This document shows, in pieces, positions 32,501-41,091 of a stretch of DNA of 64,000 nucleotides (position 1 is the first letter of the stretch; every line of letters starts with the position of its first letter). The stretch is taken from assembly GCF_023746615.1 (NCBI RefSeq), contig NZ_CP082275.1, forward strand, positions 2,418,001 through 2,482,000, read 5' to 3'. The DNA is from Grimontia kaedaensis. GTDB lineage: Bacteria > Pseudomonadota > Gammaproteobacteria > Enterobacterales > Vibrionaceae. A program made the translations under genes and the position numbers. The notes under the pieces were generated by a model, which did not search any database, was not told the origin of the DNA, and worked only from the letters and a program-made list of their open reading frames with translations.

Positions 32501-33577
32501 ACCCTCTGCTGAAGCAGGGTTGACAAGACGAATAGGCGGGACACCGGTCTTATCAAGACTCAGTGTTTTGTTCATCTTATCAACAGTTTCAATCGTCGCA
32601 TCAAGGAAGATTTTGTTCTCAGGCTCGAAGAAGTTGTCTGACAGATAGTAGTCGATACTTGGTAAGCTTGGATTGAATCGGTTCAGATAAACAGCATCTC
32701 GAGAGTATTTGTTCGTTACCGGATCAATAACTCTGGTCGACGACGTAAAGAAGCCGATTTCATTCTCATCATTTACAGGATAAAGCACTGGTGTGTAGTC
32801 ATTTGACTTCACCATGTCTTCATGCACCAGCGAGTAGAAGAAGCGAGATTTAAAACCACCATCGCGTAGAATGTCGTCTATGCCTGCTTTAGTATCATAG
32901 CTTATATGACCATCCAGAGCATCAAGGTTGACGCTAAAAGTTCGCTCAAGTTCAAAATTGATGACACCATTTGATGGATCAAACTCCCAATGAATTAGCT
33001 CCGCGTCTCCAACCTCGGTCAAGCCATCTTTAACACCAAAAAGTTCAACATAGTTAATATCGACTGTTTCAGTATCTACAAACTTTGGGGTGAAGTGGGT
33101 ACTGCTTTTGACGCTAAACTTACCATCTTTGATTTGTTCTTCACTGTTTGTGCAGTCACCGTAACTATCTTCCTTACAACGATATGCTGCGAAATCACCA
33201 GGTACTGTGACTACAACAGGGAAGTTTGTATTTTCGTCATCCGAGTTTTCAGTTGGAACATTACAAAAACCATTGGCATCTTTGCTAAGAGACTCGTTTG
33301 GATAGTTTTTATCGTACTGTCGCACCTCTAGAGCGCTTTCTGAGAAACAAAGCTCTACAAGTTTGGGTACCCCCTGTAAAAACGGGAACTGGCTTAATGC
33401 GAAGCGAGGCGCAGCACCAGTTGTCGGTACATATAGCCAACGGCCCTCTTTGAATTCAGAAATCGCTCTTTCTTTATCAGAGCGTGTTTCTAGTGTTTGG
33501 TATTCTTGGTCATCTGCCCCACAGCCCGCCAAAACGGCAGCGATGGACGCAGACAATAAAAGTCTGTTTAGCTTCAT
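29552..33577 (-). CDS. very large lipoprotein metzincin-type metalloprotease
   Basis: 1341 residues. Lipobox AAVLAGCG then ADDQE: lipid-anchored, with Gly at +2 favouring the outer membrane. The zinc site HEIGHNLGLRH (H587, E588, H591, H597) has the HExxHxxGxxH metzincin pattern, and a Met follows in the SSTMDYAPSM turn ~30 residues later. The flanking regions match the general design of the large zinc-dependent metalloproteases (DUF5117/DUF4953-like) of marine bacteria, named from memory. It should digest protein at the cell surface. AAAGGA precedes the ATG. It lies 12 bp after a barrel-protein gene, so the two are one operon. Confidence 0.87.
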   Translation of the reverse strand: MKLNRLLLSASIAAVLAGCGADDQEYQTLETRSDKERAISEFKEGRWLYVPTTGAAPRFALSQFPFLQGVPKLVELCFSESALEVRQYDKNYPNESLSKDANGFCNVPTENSDDENTNFPVVVTVPGDFAAYRCKEDSYGDCTNSEEQIKDGKFSVKSSTHFTPKFVDTETVDINYVELFGVKDGLTEVGDAELIHWEFDPSNGVINFELERTFSVNLDALDGHISYDTKAGIDDILRDGGFKSRFFYSLVHEDMVKSNDYTPVLYPVNDENEIGFFTSSTRVIDPVTNKYSRDAVYLNRFNPSLPSIDYYLSDNFFEPENKIFLDATIETVDKMNKTLSLDKTGVPPIRLVNPASAEGVHPGDLRYNVINLVDEPLDNGLLGYGPSVAHPLTGEIVKAHVNQYSGVARTGVKIYWDNMARVYNRGELSPGFAYMDANGQIQSPSPEVTEKVSNQRLRATFAALEKFDVPAYEPSFSEDFALSQVTEFVPGELAGQFDDKFENIQLEEERRLDFWARNSMYPLEASWVSSTTKAEIDRLPLVDDSYFVVDETTGTKRLKYWHELPEDVKPKVADAITVTTYANTFVHEIGHNLGLRHNFKASNDKANFFTEAQSRALGMNAVPAYSSTMDYAPSMLDETPTWGLYDLAAFKFGYGRQVDVIAPEAFGAVDTETGALVNQGLLACTQKGLSDESNPSAGFVYTCDLDRLDAQVNVDYFKNDFGSARYGVIEYLDSLDESTGVDVARKDYAFCTDGNVSLNSDCNRFDEGTTREEIATYYWQNYLDSFDRRNTSVYRDGRLYNSDYPSYIVRRYREMNEVREMLEHAEMIDGIFRNYGFAEASDKPLDFIARLTQQSCTSGSASNAWYCDYGLATERAAQFMLDVMATPEHQCLITTDGQQRVASLGAVINLGSFMLPSNYQVGFASCFDAEIKPLLEDQFGRFGAVQVIAETENGRFLNSTRSVNPDVPYSNAVSALGMWPDKLIATHVLARRYTLRWTDDGDHSSLMDWPGVKAEFDNIVNNLLSGAPLTTPVKLVDANGNDVTSTATVDVNLHKTQLIESLPPSRSWTLDFFGVDTGKRQSLAGLILNRAAESSFTSDLDLREKAVAQRASYSINSAILEDIIPGDPLNFSIANSRYFVTKANSLAYEYASQLVGSNGYTTKSTLDNYAKAELSATYEQITTAYGDMLGILVAYRTPVTFADSAFINDAVAALPADWSAAKLGDLNTILDAYLNAAIESGDVVYDKANATMSFKGGSTHSVVKVVDAIKKTYELLAFGYRETLLSAVDAYSAGYASATAEQKVLWDLDYALLGAYVSGNYDAVAGEYYKVLSQMPVLAEK

Positions 33578-33589
33578 ACCAAAGTCCTT

Positions 33590-34393
33590 TTAGAATGAAT
33601 AAGTTAAAGTGGCGGTATATGTGGCCGATCTTTCGTTGAATAATTCGATATTTCCGAGCGTGCCACGCTCAGCGTCGAAATATACACCGGAGTTTGACGC
33701 AGACAACGCCCCTGAGAATGAGTCAGTAAACTGGTAGCTCGCACTTAGCTTGCCAACATAGGTCCAGTCACGACGAAAGCCTGCGTAGGTCCACGAAGTA
33801 CCACCGATGAATGAGCCCGATAAATAGGCATCACCCACGCCATATCCGACACTGGAAACCACAGAGACAACATGTTCTGTAAGCACTTTTCCATTGACGG
33901 TTGTTTTGTATTGATGGAAATTTTTGCTATATCTCGGAGCGATAGAAAGATCAAAGCCAGCAGCTTTGCCAGTGATAGAGAGACCAATACGACTCGCCGT
34001 AATCAGGTCTTCCTTTCTCGAAGTTTCCGATGTAGGCAGTGTGAACTGAAGCGAAGCTTTTACCTTTCCGGTCTCTCCGAAATCAAACAGGGCCGAGCGA
34101 GAAACGCCCAAAACTGTGTTTGTAAAGAAATCTCCGGTTCGATCTTCGTAAGCGCGGTAGCCTCCGCCCGATAGGTAACCTGAATAATCCTCCGAAATTT
34201 GATATGTTGCACTCGCACACCAGTTCAGCGATCGAACCGAGCGATAATCATCTTTGTCATGGCCATTTTGGCTGTAATAGACACATGCAGACCCACCCCA
34301 TGGAGATGATTCTTCAGTGTCAGCGTAAACTGCTGGAGACATACTTGCCGCCAACAAAACGATGCCGCCACATCCAAGCTGCGTCTTTTGCAT
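33590..34393 (-). CDS. predicted outer-membrane beta-barrel protein
   Basis: 267 residues. Signal peptide (GIVLLAASMSPAVYA) then alternating polar/hydrophobic strands rich in Ser, Tyr and Gly to the end; the chain closes with TATLTYSF, a C-terminal Phe preceded by alternating hydrophobics, the usual signal for insertion by the BAM machinery. About ten to twelve strands are plausible. No named family recognised. AAGGAAG precedes the ATG. First gene of a two-gene operon with the giant metalloprotease; it may export, anchor or protect the protease or pass its products (inference). Confidence 0.72.
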   Translation of the reverse strand: MQKTQLGCGGIVLLAASMSPAVYADTEESSPWGGSACVYYSQNGHDKDDYRSVRSLNWCASATYQISEDYSGYLSGGGYRAYEDRTGDFFTNTVLGVSRSALFDFGETGKVKASLQFTLPTSETSRKEDLITASRIGLSITGKAAGFDLSIAPRYSKNFHQYKTTVNGKVLTEHVVSVVSSVGYGVGDAYLSGSFIGGTSWTYAGFRRDWTYVGKLSASYQFTDSFSGALSASNSGVYFDAERGTLGNIELFNERSATYTATLTYSF

Positions 34394-35063
34394 AGATATC
34401 TTCCTTGAACTGCATCCTGAGTTTCGAACTTTTTATTTCAAGTACAAATAAATCGCCTGGCATCTATATTTAATAATGTATGTATATCTAACTAGATATC
34501 GCATATATGGAATTAATGCACGCTTTTGTACTCCGAGATAAGTACATCACATTGCATTTAATGATCACCATTTATTCACATTTGATTGGACACATGTCTC
34601 ATAATTAACAAATATGACACATACAATGTTTCTATATATTTCCACATTCACACATATAGACAATTTAAACTTTATCTCATTGAATTTTTGATATTTATAC
34701 AGATCGCTTGTTATATTGCATGAAAATTCATACATGGCCATATAAACTAACTATGAAGGGATATGCAGCACATAGATCTGATTTGTCACGAAATCTTACA
34801 ATTAATGAAAGGACTAGAGAGGCACTTCTTTAGAAGGTTATTCCGAAAAATAAAAAATTACATAGATTTGACGGCAATTAATTCACGAAGGAGATTTACA
34901 CTTAGTATATTTCCCCTAAGAAGAAAAAGAGATAAGTGATTAAATATCAACCACCACTGCCCAAGGTTTAACTTATATAAAATTCGATTTTAAATTCAAC
35001 TCATATGAATATTTATTTTAGGTTAGCGAAGTTTTGAGGCAGGTAAAATTTATAGGGGAAAAT
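34394..35063. other. very AT-rich intergenic region, 670 bp
   Basis: No gene seen. It lies upstream of the barrel/metalloprotease operon and downstream of the tRNA cluster terminator. Its base composition is far more AT-rich than the surroundings, which is typical of regions silenced by H-NS-like proteins (inference). The promoter of the operon must lie near its left end. Confidence 0.6.
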
Positions 35064-35092
35064 AAAAAAGCCCAGACTTAGGTCTGGGCTTT
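35064..35092 (-). terminator. terminator of the tRNA cluster
   Basis: Minus strand AGCCCAGAC / GTCTGGGCT stem then CTTTTTTATTTT, seven bases after the last tRNA-fMet. Confidence 0.85.
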
Positions 35093-35098
35093 CGAATG

Positions 35099-35175
<77 letters not shown>

Positions 35176-35212
35176 TCCGTATTTCACCGTTCAGGTACGA
35201 TGACAACTTAAT

Positions 35213-35288
35213 TGGAGCGACACACGAGGTTCGAACTCGTGACCTCAACCTTGGCAAGGTTGCGCTCTACCAGCTGAGCTAGTGTCGC
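35213..35288 (-). tRNA. tRNA-Gly (GCC), copy 3
   Basis: 76 nt with encoded CCA. GCGACACTAGCTCAGCTGG start, anticodon loop TTGCCAA (GCC), GAGTTCGAACC T-arm. Identical in the gene to the two other copies in the cluster. Confidence 0.98.
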
Positions 35289-35320
35289 ATGTTACCCGGC
35301 TAAGCCGAATAAACTAAATG

Positions 35321-35397
<77 letters not shown>

Positions 35398-35434
35398 TCC
35401 GTATTTCACCGTTCAAGTACGATGACAACTTAAT

Positions 35435-35510
35435 TGGAGCGACACACGAGGTTCGAACTCGTGACCTCAACCTTGGCAAGGTTGCGCTCTACCAGCTGAG
35501 CTAGTGTCGC
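35435..35510 (-). tRNA. tRNA-Gly (GCC), copy 2
   Basis: 76 nt with encoded CCA; anticodon GCC. Spaced from the neighbouring tRNA-fMet by nearly the same sequence as in the third repeat unit, so the Gly-fMet pair was duplicated as a ~222-bp unit. Confidence 0.98.
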
Positions 35511-35542
35511 ATGTTACCCGGCAAAGCCGAATAAACTGAATG

Positions 35543-35619
<77 letters not shown>

Positions 35620-35682
35620 TCCGTATATCATCGTTCTAGCACGATGAGAGCTATTCCCATCTCTCAATCCCTTTAAAGAGAT

Positions 35683-35758
35683 TGGAGCGACACACGAGGT
35701 TCGAACTCGTGACCTCAACCTTGGCAAGGTTGCGCTCTACCAGCTGAGCTAGTGTCGC
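35683..35758 (-). tRNA. tRNA-Gly (GCC), copy 1
   Basis: 76 nt with encoded CCA; anticodon GCC. It follows tRNA-Cys by four bases in the transcript. Confidence 0.98.
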
Positions 35759-35762
35759 ATCA

Positions 35763-35836
35763 TGGAGGCGCGTCCCGGAGTCGAACCGAGGTCCACGGAT
35801 TTGCAATCCGCTGCATAGCCACTCTGCCAACGCGCC
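35763..35836 (-). tRNA. tRNA-Cys (GCA)
   Basis: 74 nt with encoded CCA. Begins GGCGCGTTGGCAGAG, anticodon loop TTGCAAA (GCA), T-arm GGTTCGACTCC. First tRNA of a seven-gene transcript Cys-Gly-fMet-Gly-fMet-Gly-fMet. Confidence 0.98.
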
Positions 35837-35885
35837 TTCGTTTGTCTCGCTTCAGTAAGTTGCCTTCCGCTGCGGTACGGTGCGC

Positions 35886-35913
35886 ATTCTACGGATTCGC
35901 GTGATCTAGTCAA
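35886..35913 (-). promoter_or_regulatory. predicted sigma70 promoter of the tRNA cluster
   Basis: Minus strand -35 TTGACT (35913-35908), 16-bp spacer, -10 TAGAAT (35891-35886), then GCGCACC, a GC-rich discriminator typical of stringently controlled stable-RNA promoters. Confidence 0.7.
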
Positions 35914-35993
35914 CACTAATTTCGAAATAAAAGTTCGTTCGCTTAAAATCGCGGCAAAGCCGATATAAATCGACCATATTGAGCCTTTTTTGG

Positions 35994-36602
35994 TCAGGAT
36001 TTCGCTAAGAAGTTAATATTCCGAAAAGTGAGGTTGATTCTCGCCCCCCTCAGCTTTGCGGTTTTCGGCACTGCATGCTGCCAATAAGTCTGGGTTTTGC
36101 CCGCCATAATCAGCAGAGAACCAGAACCTAATTCAAATTCGCGTTTTTCTCCAGTTTGAAGATGACGAAGAACAAAGCGGCGAGTTTCACCAAAACTAAG
36201 CGAAGCGATACTCGGCTCGGTACCTAACTCCGTTTCATTGTCTTGATGCCACCCCATGTAATCCTGTCCATCACGATAAAGGTTCGCGAGCACAGAATTG
36301 TAAGCCACACCAGACGTTTGCTCACATTGAGACTTCAATGAAACTAATGATTCAGGCATACGTGCAGCCTTAAGGTGAAGCCCTGAATATGAGTAGGCGT
36401 CACCAAACCACGCCTGCATTCGAGGTTGCAGCACTTCACGGCCGAACATTTTGATGGGAAGCTGGTCCCAAGGAAGAGATCGGGAGAGATGGTGAAAAAT
36501 ATCAGAAGCGATGCTGGTGGGAATAAACTCAGGCTCCCAGAACAGTCTCCCGTCTGGAATGTCTATCCATCCTGTATGCTGAAAAAGATCGCCCTGAAAC
36601 AT
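35994..36602 (-). CDS. AlkB-like 2OG-Fe(II) dioxygenase
   Basis: 202 residues. Fe(II)/2-oxoglutarate motifs of AlkB: Fe ligands in YMGWHQDNETELG (HxD), distal His in YWQHAVPKT, and 2OG/substrate arginines in RINLTFR; PRMQAWFGDAYSYSG and NSVLANLYRDGQDY are the nucleotide-recognition side. The layout resembles the bacterial group close to eukaryotic ALKBH2/3, not E. coli AlkB. It should remove methyl damage from DNA or RNA bases. GGAGGTGAG precedes the ATG at 36602, preferred over the frame's upstream start. It follows another 2OG oxygenase gene on the same strand. Confidence 0.9.
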   Translation of the reverse strand: MFQGDLFQHTGWIDIPDGRLFWEPEFIPTSIASDIFHHLSRSLPWDQLPIKMFGREVLQPRMQAWFGDAYSYSGLHLKAARMPESLVSLKSQCEQTSGVAYNSVLANLYRDGQDYMGWHQDNETELGTEPSIASLSFGETRRFVLRHLQTGEKREFELGSGSLLIMAGKTQTYWQHAVPKTAKLRGARINLTFRNINFLAKS

Positions 36603-36651
36603 CTCACCTCCACCCAATGGTCTGTTGACCCTAAGTTATCAGAGATGAAGA

Positions 36652-36692
36652 TACCGTTTTACCTCCCAACAATCGAGCGAGATAAAACGGTA
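36652..36692. repeat. 10-bp inverted repeat between two oxygenase genes
   Basis: TACCGTTTTA (36652-36661) and TAAAACGGTA (36683-36692), perfect arms with a 21-bp loop and no T-run. Could be an RNA hairpin within the transcript or an operator. Confidence 0.6.
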
Positions 36693-36699
36693 CAACAAA

Positions 36700-37308
36700 T
36701 TAGCGAGATGGGTCGACGCGGTTTCCACGCATGCCGTTCACACGGAACCAGCCTGCAATGCTGTAACGCTCTCGGTTGGTCGGAAGTACCTCATGAGGAA
36801 ACTCCTCCGATAGGAACACCAGCAAACGTCCAGCTTTCGGCCAGAGGGTATTGAGATGGTTATCGTTGATATCATAAATCACAATCTCGCCACCATCTTC
36901 GTCCGCCCACTCATCATTGAGGTACATTACCGTGGTTAAACGGCGGTTGGAACGGCCTTCGAAAGTATCGAGGTGTTTTTGATAGAAATCGCCAATGTCA
37001 TAATGCGCGAAGTGCGCTTCATACTCGAACAAACCCAAAAAGAAGTGGCGGTTGACGTCGTTCTTTATCGCTTCCATTCGAGAGAAAAAATCGTCCGAGG
37101 CAGGATGCTTTCCGCGTTCCAGCCAAGAAATCTTGTCACTACGGATTTGTTTGTTGGTATGGTGCTGCAGGTGTCGTCCGATGCCTGCAGGTTTCATGCT
37201 TTCAGGAATGGCATCACGAAGTTGTTCGACTTCTTCTGCATTCAGGAAATCATCCCACACGTACCAACCTTGGGTATGAAGTGCATCTAATAACTTATCT
37301 GTGTTCAT
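36700..37308 (-). CDS. 2OG-Fe(II) oxygenase, prolyl-4-hydroxylase type
   Basis: 202 residues. P4Hc-like fold: HYDIGDFYQKHLDTF supplies HxD iron ligands, RRLTTVMYLNDEWADEDGGEIVIYD is the core strand pair, EFPHEVLPT gives the distal His and RYSIAGWFR the 2OG-binding Arg. Similar small proteins hydroxylate ribosomal or translation-factor residues in other bacteria, but the substrate here is unknown. GGAGGT precedes the ATG at 37308; the longer frame starts at 37329. It is upstream of the AlkB-like gene on the same strand with a 97-bp gap holding a hairpin; no link in substrate is implied. Confidence 0.88.
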   Translation of the reverse strand: MNTDKLLDALHTQGWYVWDDFLNAEEVEQLRDAIPESMKPAGIGRHLQHHTNKQIRSDKISWLERGKHPASDDFFSRMEAIKNDVNRHFFLGLFEYEAHFAHYDIGDFYQKHLDTFEGRSNRRLTTVMYLNDEWADEDGGEIVIYDINDNHLNTLWPKAGRLLVFLSEEFPHEVLPTNRERYSIAGWFRVNGMRGNRVDPSR

Positions 37309-37422
37309 TGTCTGCACCTCCAAATACAAGGGGTAGCGAATCTACCCCTTGTGCCAGTGCTGCTTCAAATCACAGATTTTATGGAAAGGATTTAAAAATC
37401 TAATCGTGAGATGGATGTGCCA

Positions 37423-38706
37423 TTAGTTCGCCAGAGCGTCTTCCATTTTGGCTTTCCAGATCGCCATCGCGAGCGCAGGTTTACGCAGCACTTTCGGCGT
37501 TGGGATCCAGCCATGATCGATACGTGAGAACACGTCAAAGCGCCCCGCCTGCCCCGCTATTGCTTCAGCAACAACGCGGCCTGCAATATTGGTCAAACCA
37601 ACGCCATGACCAGTGTAGCCATGAGCTGTATAGATATCGTTACCCAAATGCGAGATTTCCGGCATGTAGCTGCGGGTCACCGCAAACAGACCACCCCAGT
37701 GATATTCCATCTTCACGTCACCCAGCTGTGGGAAAACTTTCAGCATACGTTGACGCAGACGCTCCTGACTGTCTGAATACTCGCCATTGAACGGATGGTT
37801 CACACCGCCGAACAGAATGCGTCCGTCAGCGGTCGGGCGGAAATAATCCAGACAGTTATTCAGATCAGACATCGCCATCTTGTTGGTGATTGGCTGACGA
37901 TCGTCAAGCTGCTCGGTTACAGCGATGTAAGAAGCCACAGGCAGCACTTTTGATTGCGCCTTGCGATGCAGGCCATCAAGGTAAGCGTTACAAGCCAGCA
38001 GAACCTGTTTTGCTTTCACGCTGCCCTTTGCGGTTTTTACCGTGTTAAAGCCCGCGCCTTTTTCCAGTTTGATCACAGGGCTGTTTTCATAGATCTCTGC
38101 GCCAACGGAAATCGCCGCTTGCGCCAAACCCAGTGTGTAGTTCAGGGTATGAACGTGACCGCTGTTTGGGTCGAATAAGCCCCCCAAGTAACGACGGGTG
38201 TTCGCTACCTGCTCAATTTTGTCAGTATCCCACCACTCAGCAACTGGATAGTTGTAACGACCATGCTTCAGCTCATGCCAGGACTTCAGCTCTTTCTCCT
38301 GACCTTTATTCAACGCCAGCTCGATGTAACCCTCCTGAAAGTCACAATCGATGTTGAACTCGCTGATGCGTTCACGAATGATATCGATAGATTCAACGGA
38401 CAAATCCCAAAGCTGCTTGCCCCATTCTGGGCCATACTCTTCGTCCACTTCGCGAAGACCCAGACAGTAACCCACCAGCGCCTGACCACCATTACGACCT
38501 GAGCCACCAAACGCGATGCGTTGGCCTTCCAGCACTACCACGCTCATGCCCTTCTTACGAAGTTCAATGGCTGCGTTTGTGCCCGTCAAACCCGCGCCGA
38601 TAATACAAACGTCTGCTTGAATATCACTGGTTAACTCTGGCTGTTCAGGCAAAACATTTGCCGTTGCTTGATAGTAGCTATCGATATACCCGTGTTCTTT
38701 CGCCAT
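37423..38706 (-). CDS. FAD-dependent amine oxidase, PuuB-like
   Basis: 427 residues. DAO/glycine-oxidase-type flavoprotein: Rossmann FAD site DVCIIGAGLTGTNAAIELRK with the following acidic VVLEGQ, AFGGSGRNGGQ typical of the gamma-glutamylputrescine oxidase group, and a late TAHGYTGHGVGLTNIAGRVVAEAI flavin contact. PuuB oxidises gamma-glutamylputrescine; this relative likely acts on a polyamine or other secondary amine. It is divergent from a polyamine-type binding protein gene (39108), supporting a role with polyamines (inference), though the rest of the Puu pathway is not in the window. Confidence 0.85.
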   Translation of the reverse strand: MAKEHGYIDSYYQATANVLPEQPELTSDIQADVCIIGAGLTGTNAAIELRKKGMSVVVLEGQRIAFGGSGRNGGQALVGYCLGLREVDEEYGPEWGKQLWDLSVESIDIIRERISEFNIDCDFQEGYIELALNKGQEKELKSWHELKHGRYNYPVAEWWDTDKIEQVANTRRYLGGLFDPNSGHVHTLNYTLGLAQAAISVGAEIYENSPVIKLEKGAGFNTVKTAKGSVKAKQVLLACNAYLDGLHRKAQSKVLPVASYIAVTEQLDDRQPITNKMAMSDLNNCLDYFRPTADGRILFGGVNHPFNGEYSDSQERLRQRMLKVFPQLGDVKMEYHWGGLFAVTRSYMPEISHLGNDIYTAHGYTGHGVGLTNIAGRVVAEAIAGQAGRFDVFSRIDHGWIPTPKVLRKPALAMAIWKAKMEDALAN

Positions 38707-39107
38707 TTCGCGACTAAATCCTGATAAAAGGGTTAATTAAAAAGATGGCGAATATTCGCACTAAGCCACATTCCAAGCAAGGGATTCTTGCCCCTTGACC
38801 AAGCTCAAAAATAACTGGGTTCGTTGATGCTGTGCGCGGCGCACAAATTGGCACCTTTTCAAGGGGATTCTCATTGACAGAGGGGACAAATGTTTTGATG
38901 ATGCGCGTTCATTTTTCAGCTTGGTATTTACCCAAACTACCTCAAGGCGCTTTTTCAGCGAAAAGACAGGTTTTGTGAGGGGCATGGTGGAAGGCGAGTA
39001 AATGGTTCTACTCCCAATCATGCTATGAGCAAGACACGTAGGCGAGAGGACGGAAATCTGCCTGTGCCTTAAGGTAGTTTGGGTATGCCACTTAAGGATA
39101 AAATCAA
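38707..39107. other. divergent intergenic region, 401 bp
   Basis: Between the PuuB-like gene (-) and the polyamine-type binding protein gene (+); must hold both promoters. No operator or RNA element was recognised. An 86-codon frame on - (38761-39021) has no coding character. Confidence 0.6.
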
Positions 39108-40151
39108 ATGAACCAATATCTTAAAGGGGTGAAAGCGGCAAGCATCGCACTTACCGCAACAGTTTCTTTCAACGTTTCTGCAAGCGATGAAGTGCTGAAT
39201 ATCTACAACTGGGCCGAATACATGCCAATGGGTGTGATTAAGGCGTTTGAGAAGGAGTACGATGTTTCAGTTAACTATTCTACGTTTGAAAACAATGAAT
39301 CCATGTATACCAAGCTGAAGTTGCTTGATGGAAAGGGCTATGACCTTGCGTTTGCATCGACATACTTTATCCAGCGCATGAGCGACGAAGGCATGTTGGC
39401 GAAAATCGATAAATCGAAAATCCCACATGTTAAGGACATTATTCCTGGTCTGATGGGTCAACCATTCGACAAAAACAATGACTACTCCCTGCCTTACATC
39501 TGGGGCGTGACGGCTATCAGTTACAACGGCGACATCGTTGATGGCAGCAATGTGACCAAATGGGCTGATCTTTGGAACGACGAGTTCGCAGGCCAAATCA
39601 TGCTGCTCGACGACGTGCGGGATGTTTTCGGCATGGCACTGAAAGCCAAAGGCTACAGCATCAACACCACCAATGAAGCAGAGATCAAAGAAGCTTATGA
39701 AATGCTGAAAGATCTGCGTCCAAATGTCGTGGTTTACAACTCAGATGCACCGCACGTACCTTTTGTGACGGGCGAAGTCGGTATCGGTCAACAGTGGAAC
39801 GGTAACGCCTACCTGGCGCAAGCCGAGATGGAAAACATCGAGTTTGTTTACCCAGATGAAGGCTCAATTCTTTGGATGGATAACTTCATCATTCCGAAAG
39901 GCGCAGAGAAGGTCGACCTGGCACATAAATTCATCGACTTCCTGTACCGCCCTGAAAACCAAGCGGCAATGGTCGAAGAGCTGGGTTACCCAGCACCAAG
40001 CAAGCGTGCAAAAGAAAAACTGTCTGCGGAATACACTGAGAACAATGTAATTTTCCCATCAGACGAAGATGTTGAAAAAGGCGAATTCACTAACGATGTG
40101 GGTGAAGCGGTCAGCATCTACAACCGTTACTGGCAATTGCTGAAAAGCTAA
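39108..40151 (+). CDS. PotD/PotF-like polyamine-binding periplasmic protein
   Basis: 347 residues. Signal peptide (ASIALTATVSFNVSA) then the type of PotD: LNIYNWAEYMPMGVIKAFEKEYDVSVNYSTFENNESMYTKL, YDLAFASTYFIQRM, LPYIWGVTAISYNGD, and WMDNFIIPKGAEK in the second lobe; Trp and Asp/Glu residues usually contact the polyamine. No permease or ATPase genes follow, a terminator closes the gene at once, so it either serves a transporter encoded elsewhere or acts as a sensor-type protein (for example feeding a chemoreceptor or a NspS/MbaA-like system; inference). Confidence 0.9.
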   Translation: MNQYLKGVKAASIALTATVSFNVSASDEVLNIYNWAEYMPMGVIKAFEKEYDVSVNYSTFENNESMYTKLKLLDGKGYDLAFASTYFIQRMSDEGMLAKIDKSKIPHVKDIIPGLMGQPFDKNNDYSLPYIWGVTAISYNGDIVDGSNVTKWADLWNDEFAGQIMLLDDVRDVFGMALKAKGYSINTTNEAEIKEAYEMLKDLRPNVVVYNSDAPHVPFVTGEVGIGQQWNGNAYLAQAEMENIEFVYPDEGSILWMDNFIIPKGAEKVDLAHKFIDFLYRPENQAAMVEELGYPAPSKRAKEKLSAEYTENNVIFPSDEDVEKGEFTNDVGEAVSIYNRYWQLLKS

Positions 40152-40163
40152 CTCGCTTTAACG

Positions 40164-40197
40164 AAAAAACCGCGGCCATGAGCCGCGGTTTTTTTTA
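40164..40197 (+). terminator. intrinsic terminator
   Basis: ACCGCGGC / GCCGCGGT stem with CATGA-type loop, A-tract before and eight T after; bidirectional with the TSUP gene. Confidence 0.9.
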
Positions 40198-40213
40198 TTC
40201 TGATGAGTTACAG

Positions 40214-40948
40214 CTAATTCGACGACTTAAAGAAAAGCATGTGTGCCGCACTCAGTGAAATCGCCCCACGCACAATCAACTTAAGCTGCTCTGCAGAAAT
40301 TCGGGCAAACACCTTGTAGCCAATAAACATCCCGATAAACAGCGCCGGCAAACCACTCGCACTCGCCTGTAGGGTTTCTGTGTTAATCAAACCTAGACTC
40401 ACCAAGCCCACCAGCTTCATGATATTCAAGGTCAGGAATGCCCAAACCCGTGTCGCCACATAGGCGGATTTATCCATTTTCTGCTCAAGGAGGAACAGTC
40501 CCATCAGTGGGCCAGCGGCATTTGCCAGGACTCCAACAAACCCACACAATGCACCAGCAACACTCGCCGCATAACGATTGGTGAAAACAGGGAGCGGATG
40601 GTAATCCAGCCAGATTGACATACCGAGTAGTGTGAAAATCAAAATACCCAGAATCGTCATGAAAGTATGTGGGTCGATGTTACCCAATACATAGGTGCCA
40701 CCGATGACGCCAAGCGCGCCAAAAGGCAGGAGTTTTGCCAGTACACGCCAATTCACATTTTTCCGGTAAGTCAGCACGGCTATAAAGTCGGTAAGGAGGT
40801 AAAGCGGAATGATCACACCCAGCGCTTCCGGCCCAGGAAATGCCAGCATAGTCAGCGGCAAAATGATAAGCCCCATCCCACCGATTGAGAACTTTGAAAA
40901 GCCTGTCACAAGACAGGCTAACGAGATGAAAACCAGCGACATATCCAT
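40214..40948 (-). CDS. TSUP/TauE-SafE-family membrane permease
   Basis: 244 residues with about seven or eight hydrophobic helices. Two repeated halves typical of the TSUP (sulfite exporter TauE/SafE) family: FSKFSIGGMGLIILPLTMLAFPGPEALGVIIPLYL in the first, GALCGFVGVLANAAGPLMGLFLL in the second with the family's Gly-rich turn. Transports sulfite, sulfonates or other organic anions; exact substrate not readable. The ATG at 40948 with GGGAGG upstream is preferred to the longer frame. Divergent from ltaE. Confidence 0.88.
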   Translation of the reverse strand: MDMSLVFISLACLVTGFSKFSIGGMGLIILPLTMLAFPGPEALGVIIPLYLLTDFIAVLTYRKNVNWRVLAKLLPFGALGVIGGTYVLGNIDPHTFMTILGILIFTLLGMSIWLDYHPLPVFTNRYAASVAGALCGFVGVLANAAGPLMGLFLLEQKMDKSAYVATRVWAFLTLNIMKLVGLVSLGLINTETLQASASGLPALFIGMFIGYKVFARISAEQLKLIVRGAISLSAAHMLFFKSSN

Positions 40949-41091
40949 ATATTTCCTCCCCTTGGTATCGACCCCGCCCTTCTGACTCAAGTTATGGACG
41001 ACAGAATGATTCCTGATGTTTTGTAATTACTTTTTCTTCAATGAGGAGTAATCTGCTTACTCGATCATAGATGTAATCAGGACAGATAAGA

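Noticed and set aside
39108..40151. Complete polyamine ABC transporter
   Set aside because: Only the binding protein is present; a terminator follows at once and no permease or ATPase gene is nearby.
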